A stretch of 64,000 nucleotides of DNA from Spirodela intermedia (GCA_902729315.2 LR746272.1:12263827-12327826), one strand, 5' to 3'. Numbered from the stretch's first letter, positions 50,899-61,821 are shown. The notes: generated by a model not told the origin, from the sequence alone. Numbers and translations: made by a program.

Positions 50899-51897
50899 GT
50901 CTGAATTGGGCACGGGATTTTGAGCGGTATCTATTGTCCGAATCCAACCCACGACTCTTACTGTCCGGCATCATCTCGCGAACAGCAACCAGCCACGCGG
51001 CAACCTCTCCATCTTATCTCCCCACGCGGTCATCCTTACGTCACCCCCATCTCTCTCTCTCTCTACAAGCTGTTTGAGAAGAGGGGGGGCCGTCAATCCG
51101 GACAGCGGGTCATCACCTGCACTATGCGCTGTCGGGTCACGTGTACGACGGCCGGCACAATCATTCCACCGGCCCCCGACCGTCCGATCGGGAGGCCCCC
51201 CCCGCCTCCCCCAAAGCCGCTGGCGGGCTCGAGCACGGGCCAGCACGGAACGGCTGAGTCAAGGCCCGAGTCGGCTAGCTTTTTGACAGCAACAGTGACA
51301 GCCCTCCGTTCTGTCCCTACCCCCCGCCGCCCGCCGTCCGATGGGCCGGGCCCCACCACTCTCGGCGGAGGCCCTCCGATCGTACGGTGGGGGCAGATTT
51401 GGGCCGTACGGCGCCGGGCGGAGGAATTAAATGCGGCCTCGAGAGAAGGGCGAGAAGTGCATTAAATTTCGTCACGTCTCGTTCCCGCCGTCCGGAGCCC
51501 TTCCTTTCCTTTCTCGAGTCATGATTGGTTCTTCCTCGGAACTCGCTTAGCCTCCGAGTGTTCATTCCCAATCCCTCGGACTTCCCGCCACCGGCACTTC
51601 CGCCAATCCACATCGGGCGTCGCAATCCCCGTGCCCATCGCCACGTACTCAGGTCCCTCTTTAAGTGGGCTGATGTGGATATAGGGATGGGCCTTTTTTA
51701 ATGGCCCATTAAGGGAAAGGGAAAACCTTCCCTGTTTGGTGTTCCTCTTGCGCCACCAAAACCCTTCTATCCGCTGCGGGACTTTCGCCGGTGCTGTCTC
51801 AGTCGTCTTCTTGTTTCTCTCGGTCGCTTCGTCCCAACTCCGCCGGCTGCCCCGCGACTCCTCTCGCTTCCGTGTTCGGATTTTTTCGGTGCTGCAG
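49881..51897. other. Divergent intergenic region, LOG (-) to TPR gene (+)
   Basis: The region has CT runs at about 50720-50755 and 50854-50895 and a poly-C run near 50147-50160. It has site II motifs at 51666-51671, 51688-51693 and 51703-51708 just before the TPR gene. The GC-rich open frames at 50920-51465 and on its opposite strand conflict with one another and match nothing known. The site II trio plausibly belongs to the TPR gene promoter. Confidence 0.45.
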
Positions 51898-53886
51898 ATG
51901 TTGTGTCTATCTCTCTCCTTGACCGGCTCTTCAGGGTTTTCTAGGGTTCCCGCTGAGGTGAGCTGCGCAGGCCGCCAGGCTTCGCCCTGGTCTCATGCGA
52001 GGCTTCACCGTTCTACAATCCATGAAGGGTTGAACTTCTCAATCTGGTATCCCTTCGCTTTCCGGCCATCGAATTGCCGTTTGCTGCACAGTTCTTCGCC
52101 CAATCTGTCGACGGGCGGGATATCCTGCTGCGGCACTGCACCCGGGAATCATGCGAACGGATATGAGGATTATCCCCTCTTGAAGAGCTGGATTAGGTCC
52201 TTGGCGGCAGCTATCATTGGATTCCTGCTCTTTGTGGGGAGATTCGGCTGTAGGCCCGCTCTATCGATCGTCGATGCTCAGTATACAGGTGCCCCGACAG
52301 AGGAAAAATTGGTCACCCAGAATGACAAAGCAGGCGAGGAGGAAGAGTTGTTGGCGAGGTTGCTGGAGACCAACCCTAAAGACGTGGAGTCTCTGAAGAT
52401 GGTGTTCTACGAAAAGATGAAGAAGGGTAAGACTAGAGAAGCCGTGGACTATGTGGAGAGGCTGATTGATGCAGAGCCAGATGAGGTGGAGTGGCGACTT
52501 CTGCAGGCCCTCTGTTATGAGTTCATGGGGCGGTTAGAGAAGGCCAAGAAGCTGTTCAAGGATATCCTGGAAGAGAGACCCCTTCTGCTGAGAGCATTGC
52601 ATGTATGCATATTCCCCCAGTAAGGCTCCATAGCCGCATATATCTTTATACGGTTTCTAGCTTCTTCTCTCTTCAATCCTTCATATGCTTGCTCTTTCTC
52701 GCAATTCTAGTTTGCTGGGCACCGTTCAAAATATCTCAAGTTCTTCATCAGGGCTGTGCCACATCCAGTTCTGTACGTATTTTATGCCAAGTTGCCCGAT
52801 CAGCCTCTCTCATTCTACCTTTCGATGCTTCTCAGTGTAGCTAACCTGAATGTGCCATTATGATCAGATGCTGCTGTAATCAATTCACGAATCGTATTAG
52901 CTTCGATCTCTCTCCTCTCTTTTCTGTAACTATCTTGCCATTGACCAAAGTTTGAGGAAAACTCGGCTGATGAAACTTTTCAAAGAGTCTCATTGCCGTT
53001 GGTCTGCTAGAATTCTCATCATCAAACCTGCTGCTCTCTGCCTTGGTGTTTTGTCTGCTCGCTTCGAAGTACCCAACACGTCTTCCGTGAAATTATTTAT
53101 TTTTAGATCGATTGTGCTTTAAAATTCATGAGCAGAGGCAGAAAATAAGTTGCGGGGGCTGTCATGTAGGGGCTCGCACTGGTGATGCACAAGAACCGCG
53201 AGGGCCCGGCAGTCTTTGAGATGCTCAGGAAAGCCCTGGAGCTGGCGCGCCGCGAGCAGAGAGCCACCGAGGAACGCAACATCAGGATCCTCATCGCCCA
53301 GATGCACGTCGTAAAGGTGGGATCTTGGAATCTGGGCTCTCCCTCCCCCGGTTGCTTTCTTCGATCCTGCCTCCTATATGCGCGTGCAGACGAACGATTC
53401 TCCACTGTAATACGAGAGCTGCGCTGTGATGGCTTGCAGGGCGACCATGTGGAGGGGTTGGCGGAATTCAAAGCACTTATCGATGAGATTAATGTGCAGC
53501 TCCGCTTTTATTCCTTCCCATGATCTACCGCACCTTCCTTCTTAGTCAACTTATCTGGTTGCAGGGTGATCTGGAGGGTGGCCTGGCGCGGTTCCAGAAG
53601 CTTGCGGAGGAAAATCCCAGAGATTTCCGGCCGTATCTCTGCCAGGTAGACGACGGAATCTGATCCCCCCGTCGCCTCTGATCCGGAGTAATCCTCGATA
53701 TTTGGATTGCAGGGGATAATCTACAGCTTGTTGGAGAGGAAGGAGGAAGCCGAGGAACAGTTCGAGATATACCGGAGCCTCGTCCCCGACGAATTCCCTC
53801 AGAGGAGCTTCCTCGACGACGTCATCCTGTCAGCGAAGGCGGAGTCCGAAGAGGACCCCAAGGGGCAGCCCGAGCCGTCAAAATAA
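51898..53886 (+). CDS. Plastid TPR protein, SLOW GREEN 1-like (AT2G37400/AT3G53560 group)
   Basis: Exons: 51898-52602, 53170-53316, 53440-53493, 53565-53645, 53713-53886, all phase 0; about 386 residues. The amino terminus is Ser/Arg-rich and suits a plastid transit peptide, followed by a hydrophobic helix at about 101-118. Tetratricopeptide-type helices run from about 145 onward (FYEKMKKGKTREAVDYVERL, then EVEWRLLQALCYEFMGRLEK, GLALVMHKNREGPAVFEML, ERNIRILIAQMHVVK, PRDFRPYLCQGIIYSLLER). Related Arabidopsis proteins sit in chloroplast membranes, and SG1 is needed for greening; the exact role of this group is inferred. The 54-base exon 53440-53493 resembles the start of the next exon and is absent from the homologues I recall. 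The ATG at 51898 is preferred; the frame is open further upstream without another ATG. Confidence 0.88.
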
Positions 53887-53916
53887 ATGTGATAGGCGAG
53901 CTCGTCTGATCTGCTT

Positions 53917-53967
<51 letters not shown>
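53917..53967. repeat. (GA)n microsatellite after the TPR gene stop
   Basis: A run of about 25 GA units starts about 30 bases after the TPR stop codon, probably within its 3' untranslated region. Confidence 0.9.
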
Positions 53968-53969
<2 letters not shown>

Positions 53970-54015
53970 CCTCGTCCTCTTTGATGCGGGCTGGGTTGGG
54001 TTGGGTTAGCTTAGA

Positions 54016-54059
54016 TGGGCCGGGCTGGTCCCGTGGGAACTAAGCCCGGTTCTAGCCCA
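54016..54059 (+). promoter_or_regulatory. Site II pair upstream of the embryogenesis-like gene
   Basis: TGGGCC (54016-54021) and AGCCCA (54054-54059) lie about 345-390 bases upstream of the next start codon. They lie in the 516-base gap between the TPR gene and the embryogenesis-like gene. The rest of the gap is AT-rich and empty. Confidence 0.4.
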
Positions 54060-54402
54060 TTATAATAGGCATAATTTTATGTACGATTATTCCAGCTTTT
54101 ATCTCTCTGAAAGAATTATCTTAAATTATTTTTTATTTATTGTAGCCGAAAAGCCCAGTACGATCGGAGAGAGTATATGTATAATAATGCATTTTAGTAT
54201 CTATGTCTAAAATTAAATAGACCGAGGAACCGGAAAGAGAAGACATGGCAAGTTTCGAAGGCCTTTAGTTTCAGTCTTTAGACGAATTAAAATAAACCAA
54301 ACACTTTTTTGTTATATTCTGGAAAAGCTGCGGATTTTATTGACGAATATGTTAAGAAAGGGCAGCAGGAGGGGGGAACCTGTGAGGTTCTCGCGGCCGG
54401 GG

Positions 54403-54921
54403 ATGGCGACGATGGAGCTGCGGCAGCGCGCTCGGTTGCTTCTCGTCAGATCTCTTTCCGGCCGCGCTCCTTCCCGGTGGTCGGCGGATGTCGCCGGTCG
54501 ATGCTCTGTGATGGCCTCATCGTCGCTAAAAGTTTACTGTCCGCTTGGGCGCGGTCCCGGGATGCGATCGTTCTCCAGATCGGCGTCAGGGGATCGTTTG
54601 CCTCCGTTTGGAAGCTCCGCGTGCGGCCTCCGTGGGTTCTCCGCAGGGGCGTCCGTGGAGGAGGACTACAGCCAGGAGGTGGACGAGATCAACCTGAAAT
54701 TCGCGGAGGCACGGGAAGAGATCGACGCAGCGCTGGAGTCCAAGGATACAGTCTACTTCAACGAGGAGGCGGATTGCGCTCGTGAGGCGGTGAAGGAGGT
54801 CCTCGACTTGTTCGATGGGTTGCTGGCAAAGCTTCCGGAGAAGAACAGGGGGGTCTTGAGAAGGTCCATGGGCCTCAAGATGGAGCAGCTGAAGGCAGAA
54901 CTCGAGCAACTGAAGGATTGA
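54403..54921 (+). CDS. Embryogenesis-like protein (small organellar coiled-coil protein)
   Basis: A single-exon frame of 172 residues from ATGGCGACGATGGAG; an in-frame ATG at 54349 would add 18 residues. The first 80 residues are Arg/Ser-rich with almost no acidic residues, typical of a mitochondrial presequence. Residues 84-172 form the conserved part: DEINLKFAEAREEIDAALES, KDTVYFNEEADCAREAVKEV, a leucine-rich helix, and RRSMGLKMEQLKAELEQLKD at the end. This helical block matches plant proteins annotated 'embryogenesis-like protein'. Their biochemical role is not established, and the mitochondrial location is inferred from the presequence. No frameshift or stop interrupts the frame. Confidence 0.8.
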   Translation: MATMELRQRARLLLVRSLSGRAPSRWSADVAGRCSVMASSSLKVYCPLGRGPGMRSFSRSASGDRLPPFGSSACGLRGFSAGASVEEDYSQEVDEINLKFAEAREEIDAALESKDTVYFNEEADCAREAVKEVLDLFDGLLAKLPEKNRGVLRRSMGLKMEQLKAELEQLKD

Positions 54922-55412
54922 TTTCTGGAGGTCGATACAGTTATTCCTGTTTTCTTAACCATTTTGGGAATTAGTTGTCAAGTTGGATGGCCATTCTAGG
55001 TCGTCTGATGATTTTCATTTTCCTTCTGCGCCTTTCTTTCCTTCATCCAACCTCCTACGGAGAATATCTACTTCCTGTTTTTGATTAATTATGAGATAAA
55101 TTCAGTCTGAATCATCTACACTTCTGACGAGGGCCTTTCCCATTCTCTTGATGGAAACTTGAAACGATAAAAATGGTCGGCAAGAAAATTCATGTGAATT
55201 AATTTTCTGTAAAAATAAAGAGACTATTCAACTGTAATTCAGCGGAATGTGGCTCTGGAAAATTTTGGGGTGAAAACAAGGGGAAGGGAATGAAAACTAC
55301 ATCAACATCAGAAGCGGCCCTGTTGATAAATTTTTCTGAAGGTTTTCCTTCACACTGTTAACTCCATACAACCATAGTCTGATAAGAAGAAAATTCTATC
55401 CACATTATTTGT

Positions 55413-55610
55413 TTAAGGATGCAGACAGAAGATAATGCATTCAAAAACTTAGGTAGACACGGTGGGAAAATATCTCACACATTCTAGAATGCGGTTTGAT
55501 CGAAACACATTATGCATCAGTTGAAGGATCCAGAGAGAAAGAAACTGCATTAGAAAACTCCGGTGGATATGGTGAGAAAATATCTCAGGCGTTCTAGAAT
55601 GTGGCTATGA
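55413..55610. repeat. Tandem direct duplication, ~100-bp units
   Basis: Two head-to-tail copies (about 55413-55505 and 55521-55610) share phrases GAAGGAT/AAGGAT, TGCATT, GGTG.GAAAATATCTCA and GTTCTAGAATG/ATTCTAGAATG in the same order, with scattered differences. No coding content is apparent. Confidence 0.7.
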
Positions 55611-56364
55611 TAGAGAGCGTTTGAGTAACTAAGATGTTAGGCCTCTCGAGGCCAGTAGTTCCCTTCCTAAGTCGATCTGCAGCCCAGTGCTTGTATGCTC
55701 CTCCCCAAGAGAATCCTCTCCTGCCCTTCCCCAAGAGAACCAGCGTGTACCAGCCAGTGGCAAAACATATGGGATGTGTGTGCAAAGATATGATCGGAAC
55801 TAGGAATCCATTCTAACTTTGTTAGGCCTTTGCGATGATGACGAGGATGACAATGATAGAGTTAGTGAGAGAAAACAGTTAGAGAGCTCTAACCTCAAAT
55901 CTCTGAATAGAGGGGAAGCTCAAGGTTGATATGATAGTCTTTGATCTCAGTGTCTTTATCTTGTATATGGCAGTCGATTGCTTTGTGTTGTCTGAGTGGG
56001 TCACAGAGTGAGAGGCGGCTGCTGAGAAAACGTGTGCTATTGAGGTGATGATCAGTGAAAATGTGTAGGGCTTGTCGCGGATCCCATTTTGCTCATGTAC
56101 AGTGGCCAACCTTTCATCACCATCAAGCTGGAGGTTTTCGTTTTGAAAATGATCATTCTCAATAGGGGCTTGAGATTTTGAGGCGTACAAATGAGATATG
56201 AAATACTGACAGTCACCTCCAAAATGGCGTTATTACTGAGCATCTTCGCTTAATCCTTGCAGCGTCATGGCCATGATCATGGATTTGTAGTTGTTCTCCC
56301 AGGAGGGGATTTTGCGCGTGTTCTTTTCTCTGAGTTTGATCCTAAAATGAAGTTTAATCCTCTA

Positions 56365-56410
56365 ATCCAAGCGGACCCAGCTTGCATAGCTGGGTTGGGT
56401 CCGCTTGGAT
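56365..56410. repeat. Perfect inverted repeat, 15-bp arms
   Basis: ATCCAAGCGGACCCA at 56365-56379 is exactly reverse-complementary to 56396-56410, with a 16-base loop in which AGCT flanks extend partial pairing. It could form a stable hairpin. It lies about 230 bases beyond the stop codon of the receptor kinase gene. Confidence 0.85.
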
Positions 56411-56642
56411 GGATGGCCCCAGAGAAGCCCACTGTGGCCTTGTTCTTGGCCTATGAAGGAGAATGTATATAAGAACTGTCTGCTACTGTGTTCGTTCTTC
56501 TTTCCAGCATCTGCCCTAATCTGAGATCAGGCAAACTAGATCACCGTTTCACTGTTTCCTGCTCATAAGAGTGCTTTCGGGGACAGGAAGTCTAGTCCAG
56601 ACAAGCTGTACAACCAACCAACGTCTCCTCCCCACCTCGGCG

Positions 56643-59600
56643 TCAACCCCCGACGGGGGGCTTCATGAGAGGCTGCTGCGAGGTCTTCCCGCTCCACTCC
56701 TCCGGCGGGCTCCTCACCTCTGTTAGCAGCGCCACCACCTCCTTCATGGTCGGCCGCTCCGACGGGGAGGAGTTGACGCAGAACATGGCGATCCCCAGCG
56801 TCTGCAGCATCTCCTGCACCGCCTGGTCCGGCATCCCCCGTAGCCTTGCGTCCAGCAAGTTGACCGCTGGCTCGAAGGTCCCCGTCTTCCTCACCCACTC
56901 CACTATGTGCAGGCCGTCTCCCACCTGCGGCTCCACCGCGCTGCGCCCGCTGAGGATCTCCAGTAAGACCACCCCATAGCTGTAGACGTCGCTCTTCTCT
57001 GTTATGTTCGTCGTGTACCCATACTCTGCAGGCAAGAACCAGAGCTCTGAATGAACCAACCAGCCATGCAGGTTGAGGAGGGCGGTGGAGGAAGATCATC
57101 TCTGCGAAGACTACTTGCCTGGGGCGATGTAGCCGTAGGAGCCGGCGACTCTGGACATGGCGTGGTGGAAGGTGGGCGAGCTCATCGACTTCGCCAAGCC
57201 GAAGTCGGCCAGGTAGGCTTCGAACTTGGAATCGAGGAGGATGTTGTTGCACTTGACGTCTCTGTGCAGGATCCCCGGGACGCAGTCATGGTGGAGGTAG
57301 GCCAGGCCTTGCGCCGCCCCAACAGCTATCTTGTACCTCGTCTCCCAGTCGAGGTTCCGGCTGTCTTGCAGGAGCTGTTGCAGGTTACCGTTGGGGATGA
57401 AGTTGTAGAGGAGGAGCTTCACGCTCCGGTTGGAGCAGTATCCCAGCAGCCTCACGATGTTCCTATGTCTGATGCGGCCAAGGATCTCGATCTCCGACTC
57501 GAAGGCGTCCACCAGCTCGTCCTCCGACTTGGACTTCCAGAGCTTCTTGACGGCGATGACGTCGCCTCCGGGCATCTCGGCTCTGTAGACCACGCCGTAG
57601 CAGCCCTTTCCGACCACGTTCTCGTCCTTGAGGCAGCCCAAGATGTCGTCGACGGTGAAGCTGAACTTCTGGAACGGCGTGAAGGTCCAGGGGTAAGAGA
57701 AGTCCTCCTCGCCGGAGGAGGGCAGCGCCGGCGACATCCCCGCCGCCGCCGCCGGCATCCGGCCCCGGCCAACCAGGACCCAGACGGCGAGGATGGACAT
57801 GGTGACGGACCCGAGGATGGCGCAGGCCAGAGCCGCCTTCTTGATGGATTTCAGCGCCGTTCTCCGGATGACGTCGGCGGAGCAAATCAACCCGTCGAAC
57901 GACGTGCAGAGACCCGGGTTCTCTGCATACGAACTGGGGGAGACTGTCCTGAAGAAGGGGCTGACGGGGATCGGGCCGGAGAAGTTGTTGCCGGAGATGT
58001 TGAGGGAGGTGAGGCTTGTCAAAGAACCCAGAACGGCGATCCCGCCGGAGAGATGGTTGCCGGAGAGGTCGAGCGACTGGAGCTGGGTCAGGCCGGCCAT
58101 CTCTCTGGGGAGCTCGCCGGAGAGATTGTTGGAGCTCAGGCCCAGGCTGATCGTCAGACCCGTCAGCGAGCCGATCTCGGGGGGGATCGCGCCGGAGAGG
58201 CCATTGCAGCTCAGATCGAGCAGAGTCAGCTTCCGCAAGTTCTGGAGGGACTTGGGCAGCGCCCCCGTCAGCCGGTTGGCTCTGAGGATGAGCTTGTTGA
58301 GGTAGCTCAGGTTGCCGATGCTAAGGGGAATCTCTCCAGAGAAGCTGTTCTGGCTGAGATCGAGCTGCTCCAGATTCACCAGCGCGCCCAGCTCGACGGG
58401 GATGTCGCCGGCGAGCTGGTTGTCGTGGATGTCCAGCATCTCCAGTACCGTGATGTTGCCAATCTCGACGGGGAGCTTCCCGGAGAAGTTGTTGGAGAAG
58501 AGGTCCAAGAAGACGAGGTTCTTGAGCTCGCCGATCTCCGGGGGGATCTCCCCGGAAAGCTGGTTCTCCCCAAGCCTCAGCCTCACCAGCGACTGGCAGG
58601 TCCCCACGCCGGTGGGAAGCTTCCCCGACAGGGAGTTCCCCAGGAGAAGCAACTTACTGAGCTTCGTCAGTCGGAAGAGCTCCTCGGGGATGGCGCCGGC
58701 GAGCTGGTTCTTGGAAAGGTCTAGGGAGTAGAGCTCGGTGCAGTTCTCCAGAGACGGGGGTATCCTCCCCGACAGGGAGTTTCCCCACAGGAAGAGGAGC
58801 TGCAAGAGCTTGAGGTTCCCAATCTGCGGCGGGATTTCCCCCGAGAGGGCGTTCTTGTCGAGCTGCAGCGTGGTGAGGCTGGTGCAGTTGCTCAGTTCGC
58901 TGGGGATGGCGCCGGAGAGCGCGTTGTCGGAGAAGTGGAGCTGCTCCAGCAGGGTCAGCCTGCCCAGTTCGCCGGGGATCTCGCCGGAGAGCTTATTCAC
59001 CGATAGGTCGAGCACGACCAGAGAGGTGCAGTTGGAGAGCTCCCTGGGGATGTGGCCGGAGATGGAGTTCCCCCAGAGGAGCAAGCTGGTGAGCTTCTGG
59101 AGCTTCCCCAGCTCGCGCGGGATCGGGCCCTCGAGCTGGTTCAGGTGGAGGTACAGGTTGCGGAGCTCCGACAAGGATCCCAGCTCAGCGGGGACGGCAC
59201 CGGAGACCTCAGTGTTGTAGATGGCCAGCGTCTGGAGGTTGGTCAGCTTCCCCAACTCCGGCGGGATGGGGCCGGACAGGGCGGTGGCAGCGGCGCCAAA
59301 GGTGGTGAGGTTGGTGAGGAGGCCGAGCTGGGGCGGTATGGCGCCGGCGAGGAGCGCATTCCCGCCCACGCGTAGCTGCTGGAGGGCGAGCAACGAGCCG
59401 AACTGCGATGGGATGGTGCCGTTGAACTGGTTGTCCTGCAGGCAGAGGATCTCCAGGAAGGAGAGGTTGGCGATGGCGGAGGGGATGGGGCCGGAGAGGC
59501 GGTTGGAGTTGAGGAAGAGGAACTGCAAGGAGGAGAGCCCCCCCAGCTCGGCAGGGATGGGCCCTGACAGTGCGTTGGAGGAGAGGTCGAGCAGGCGGAG

Positions 59601-59975
59601 CGAGGAGAGGCGGCCTAGCGACGGCGGGATGGCGCCGGAGATGTTGGCGGAGGAGAGGTTCAGCAGCTGCAGCGACGTGAGGGAGGAGAGCTGCGGTGGC
59701 AGCGCGGTGAGATTGAGGAAGATGTTGGGCAGGGCGAGGGAGATGACCCTCCCCTGCGGTGAGCAGGTCACCCCCTCCCACGAGCAGGGCGTCGCGAGGG
59801 AGGCGTCCCACGAGGGCAGCGGCGGCGGCGGCGGCGAGGATGAGGAAGCCAAGAGGGAGAGCAGGGCGGTGCCGTCAGGGGAGATGGCGGAGATGGTGAC
59901 GGGGAGGAGGAAGATCAGCACAGCGCAGAGGCGGAGGACGGCAGTTCTTCTCATCTGGTTTCGGATCTGCTCCAT
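56643..59975 (-). CDS. RGI5: LRR receptor-like kinase, RGI5 type (At1g34110-like)
   Basis: Two exons, 57119-59975 and 56643-57025, give 1079 residues (At1g34110 has about 1072). A signal peptide is followed by an LRR cap (TPCSWEGVTCSP), more than 20 plant-type LRRs, a transmembrane helix at about 711-733 (ALACAILGSVTMSILAVWVL) and an intact kinase. The kinase shows VVGKGCYGVVY at about 783, VIAVKKL at about 805, HRDVKCNN at about 903 and DFGLAK at about 925. An RVGG at about residue 200 matches the RxGG motif by which RGI receptors recognise the sulfated tyrosine of RGF/GLV root meristem peptides. It should act at the plasma membrane as a peptide receptor with SERK co-receptors. The intron is GC-AG (donor GCAAGT). 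A plus-strand open frame across most of the gene is an antisense shadow. An alternative start is Met at 59954. Confidence 0.95.
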
Positions 59976-60764
59976 TAGGGAACTCCGGGGGAGATGGCAC
60001 TGCCGGGGGTTTGACGGGCACCGAACGTCCCCCAGGTCCGTGCTCCGGCGACGGGGAGGATCCACGGAAGAGCGAGACTGATCGGGGGAGAATAAGGTTT
60101 CTCGAGCATCACCCCAATAGTCGTACGGTGGCTGGAAGCGGTGGCGCCGCCCGGTGTCGCCAACGCCGCCTCACCCGGCCACTGCACTCGGGTTTAACCT
60201 GTCGCAATCTTCGCACCCGAATACCTTGGGAGTACAGAGAAAGAGAGAGATTTAGCGACGGAGATATAGAGATAGAGAGAGTCTCTGCTGCCGCAACAGG
60301 AAAATCTAACGTCCCTAGAGGCATGCTGGCCAATGGTTGAAGCCCACGTACCATTAGACCCTGTGAATCCTCCCTTTGGGCGTGGGGTTCACATGTACGT
60401 CGTAACCGAAGAGGGAAGAAGACAGCAATCCGTAACCGTCTACCCCGAGTGCGCCCGTTCGTCGGATCCTCATTGAACGGCCCTAATTCACTTTCACTGT
60501 TGGGTGAGCTTCGCACCTGCCAAAGATGGGCCTGTGAAACCGAAAGCCCAATAACGGCCCACCCCTCCCCCTGGTTGGGATTGCCACGCCCATTCCCCAA
60601 AGCCACAAATCCCGAAACCACCCCTCTTCCTCCACGCCTTCTCCTTCCCCCCATTACCCCCCTCCGCAAGCGCTGGCAGAGCAGATCTACTGGAGGAGCG
60701 CAGCAGCGGCAAGTTTAGGGTTCTCGTTCGTTGCCTAGGGAAGGCGAGAGCTCGTTCTTTCTTG

Positions 60765-60883
60765 ATGACAACGCGGCGGGAGGGAGGGAGGCGGGGCGCG
60801 GGGGGGCGCGAGGACGCTTGGGGGAGCGTGAAAAGTAAAAGAGTTCGGCGTGGAGCGATCGCCAGCTTCAATCGAAAGCTAAG
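60765..60883 (+). other. Orphan first-exon-like segment
   Basis: Downstream of a promoter-like series (three site II motifs, telo-box at 60713-60722), an ATG at 60765 opens 39 codons of a very basic Gly/Arg-rich peptide. It ends at a strong donor AAG|GTAAGA (60884). No continuing plus-strand exon was recognised before 64000, where the S1-protein gene lies on the other strand. It may be the first exon of a non-coding RNA, or a relic. Coding status is unproven. Confidence 0.3.
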
Positions 60884-61579
60884 GTAAGAAGATCTCCATC
60901 GCAATCCCTCTGTTGCCGCTTTTAATTAAGGCAGGAAAAGGTTAAGGAGAGGGGGTCCGGCGTGAATGCAGAGGGATTTTATTAGGGCTTTTGGCTTCTT
61001 CGGGCGGGGGGGGGGGAAGTGGGGGGTGAAAACAACAGGTCGAGCGTCGCCTGCCATCTGCCCAGTTAAAGATGGAGGAGGAGGTGGGGAGGACTGGGTT
61101 ACCGAGGGAGAACTGGTGGGGGCGTTTCGGGAATCGGGGCCCTGGGCTCATAATCTATGAAGGGAGGCAGCAGGCAGCAGGCAGAGGAGGCGAGGGATCA
61201 TAGCCATTGACGGAGCAAGTAACGAGGGATTATATCGCTCACAACTTCTCCGCCTGGGGCTCCGGCGGCAGTTGGCTCTGCTGGGAAGCAGAGGGGGGCG
61301 CTCTTCTTCTTCGTCACCTTTTCTCCCCCGCTGAAGTATGGCCGATTTTGGGGCCAGGTTTCGTGGGCCGATTTTGTTATCGGGGTTGAAGAATTTACTA
61401 ACTGGGCCAGGATTTCGGGACCCGGATCAGGCCCGGCACTAGAAAATAGTCCCCGAAAATGAAAACTGTGTGTGCTCATGATTACTCAAGTTGTTGGATA
61501 TATATAAACTATTCCTTCCAAAAGAAGACGGCCTTGGCCGCCGCGAGGCAGCGGCGCGGCGCCCGGATGGTCCGGTGAG

Positions 61580-61580
<1 letters not shown>

Positions 61581-61610
<30 letters not shown>
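61581..61610. repeat. (GATA)n microsatellite
   Basis: Seven to eight GATA units lie in the gap downstream of the S1-domain gene. Confidence 0.9.
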
Positions 61611-61821
61611 GAGAAAATAGGCCATGGAGCCGCAAACCCTATGGTATTAGGGTCAGAGAGAGAGAGAAACAAACGGGCTAACTTAGCTTATATTCTAACA
61701 TAAAAAATGAATAGACAGACGTGGTGTCTAGCTTCTTTCTGAACCGAGATATCTCTCTTCCACTTCAAGCAAGGGCTATGTACCGCTATGAAGAGCTACT
61801 TACTCAGGAGAGAACTGACCT

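Larger units (their letters stand above)
54922..56642. other. Gene-free interval between convergent genes
   Basis: Besides the tandem duplication (55413-55610) and a perfect inverted repeat (56365-56410), it holds only short unconserved open frames. The right end presumably includes the 3' untranslated region of the minus-strand receptor kinase gene. Confidence 0.45.
59976..61821. other. Intergenic region between receptor kinase promoter and S1-protein 3' end
   Basis: It contains site II motifs at 60527-60532, 60545-60550 and 60557-60562 and a telo-box-like GTTTAGGGTT at 60713-60722. It also has a G-rich stretch at 61003-61025 and a GATA repeat at 61581-61610. A plus-strand exon-like segment is listed separately. 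Other open frames conflict and look non-coding. Confidence 0.45.

Noticed and set aside
50920-51465. Possible 181-residue protein upstream of the TPR gene
   Set aside because: Pro/Arg-rich low-complexity translation with an equally open opposite strand and no conserved segment.
51736-51897. Amino-terminal extension of the TPR protein
   Set aside because: The frame is open but begins at a TTG; the first ATG is at 51898 and fits a plastid transit peptide.
54309-54785. Alternative 158-codon frame over the embryogenesis-like gene
   Set aside because: It lacks the conserved helical block, which is found only in the frame ending at 54921.
59976-60065. Thirty-residue extension of the receptor kinase
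   Set aside because: It starts at GTG and would bury the signal peptide; the ATG at 59975 is the first credible start.
57051-60081. Long plus-strand open frames (57051-58724 and 59221-60081)
   Set aside because: They are antisense to the GC-rich receptor kinase exon; the translated peptides are LRR-periodic shadows with no domain.
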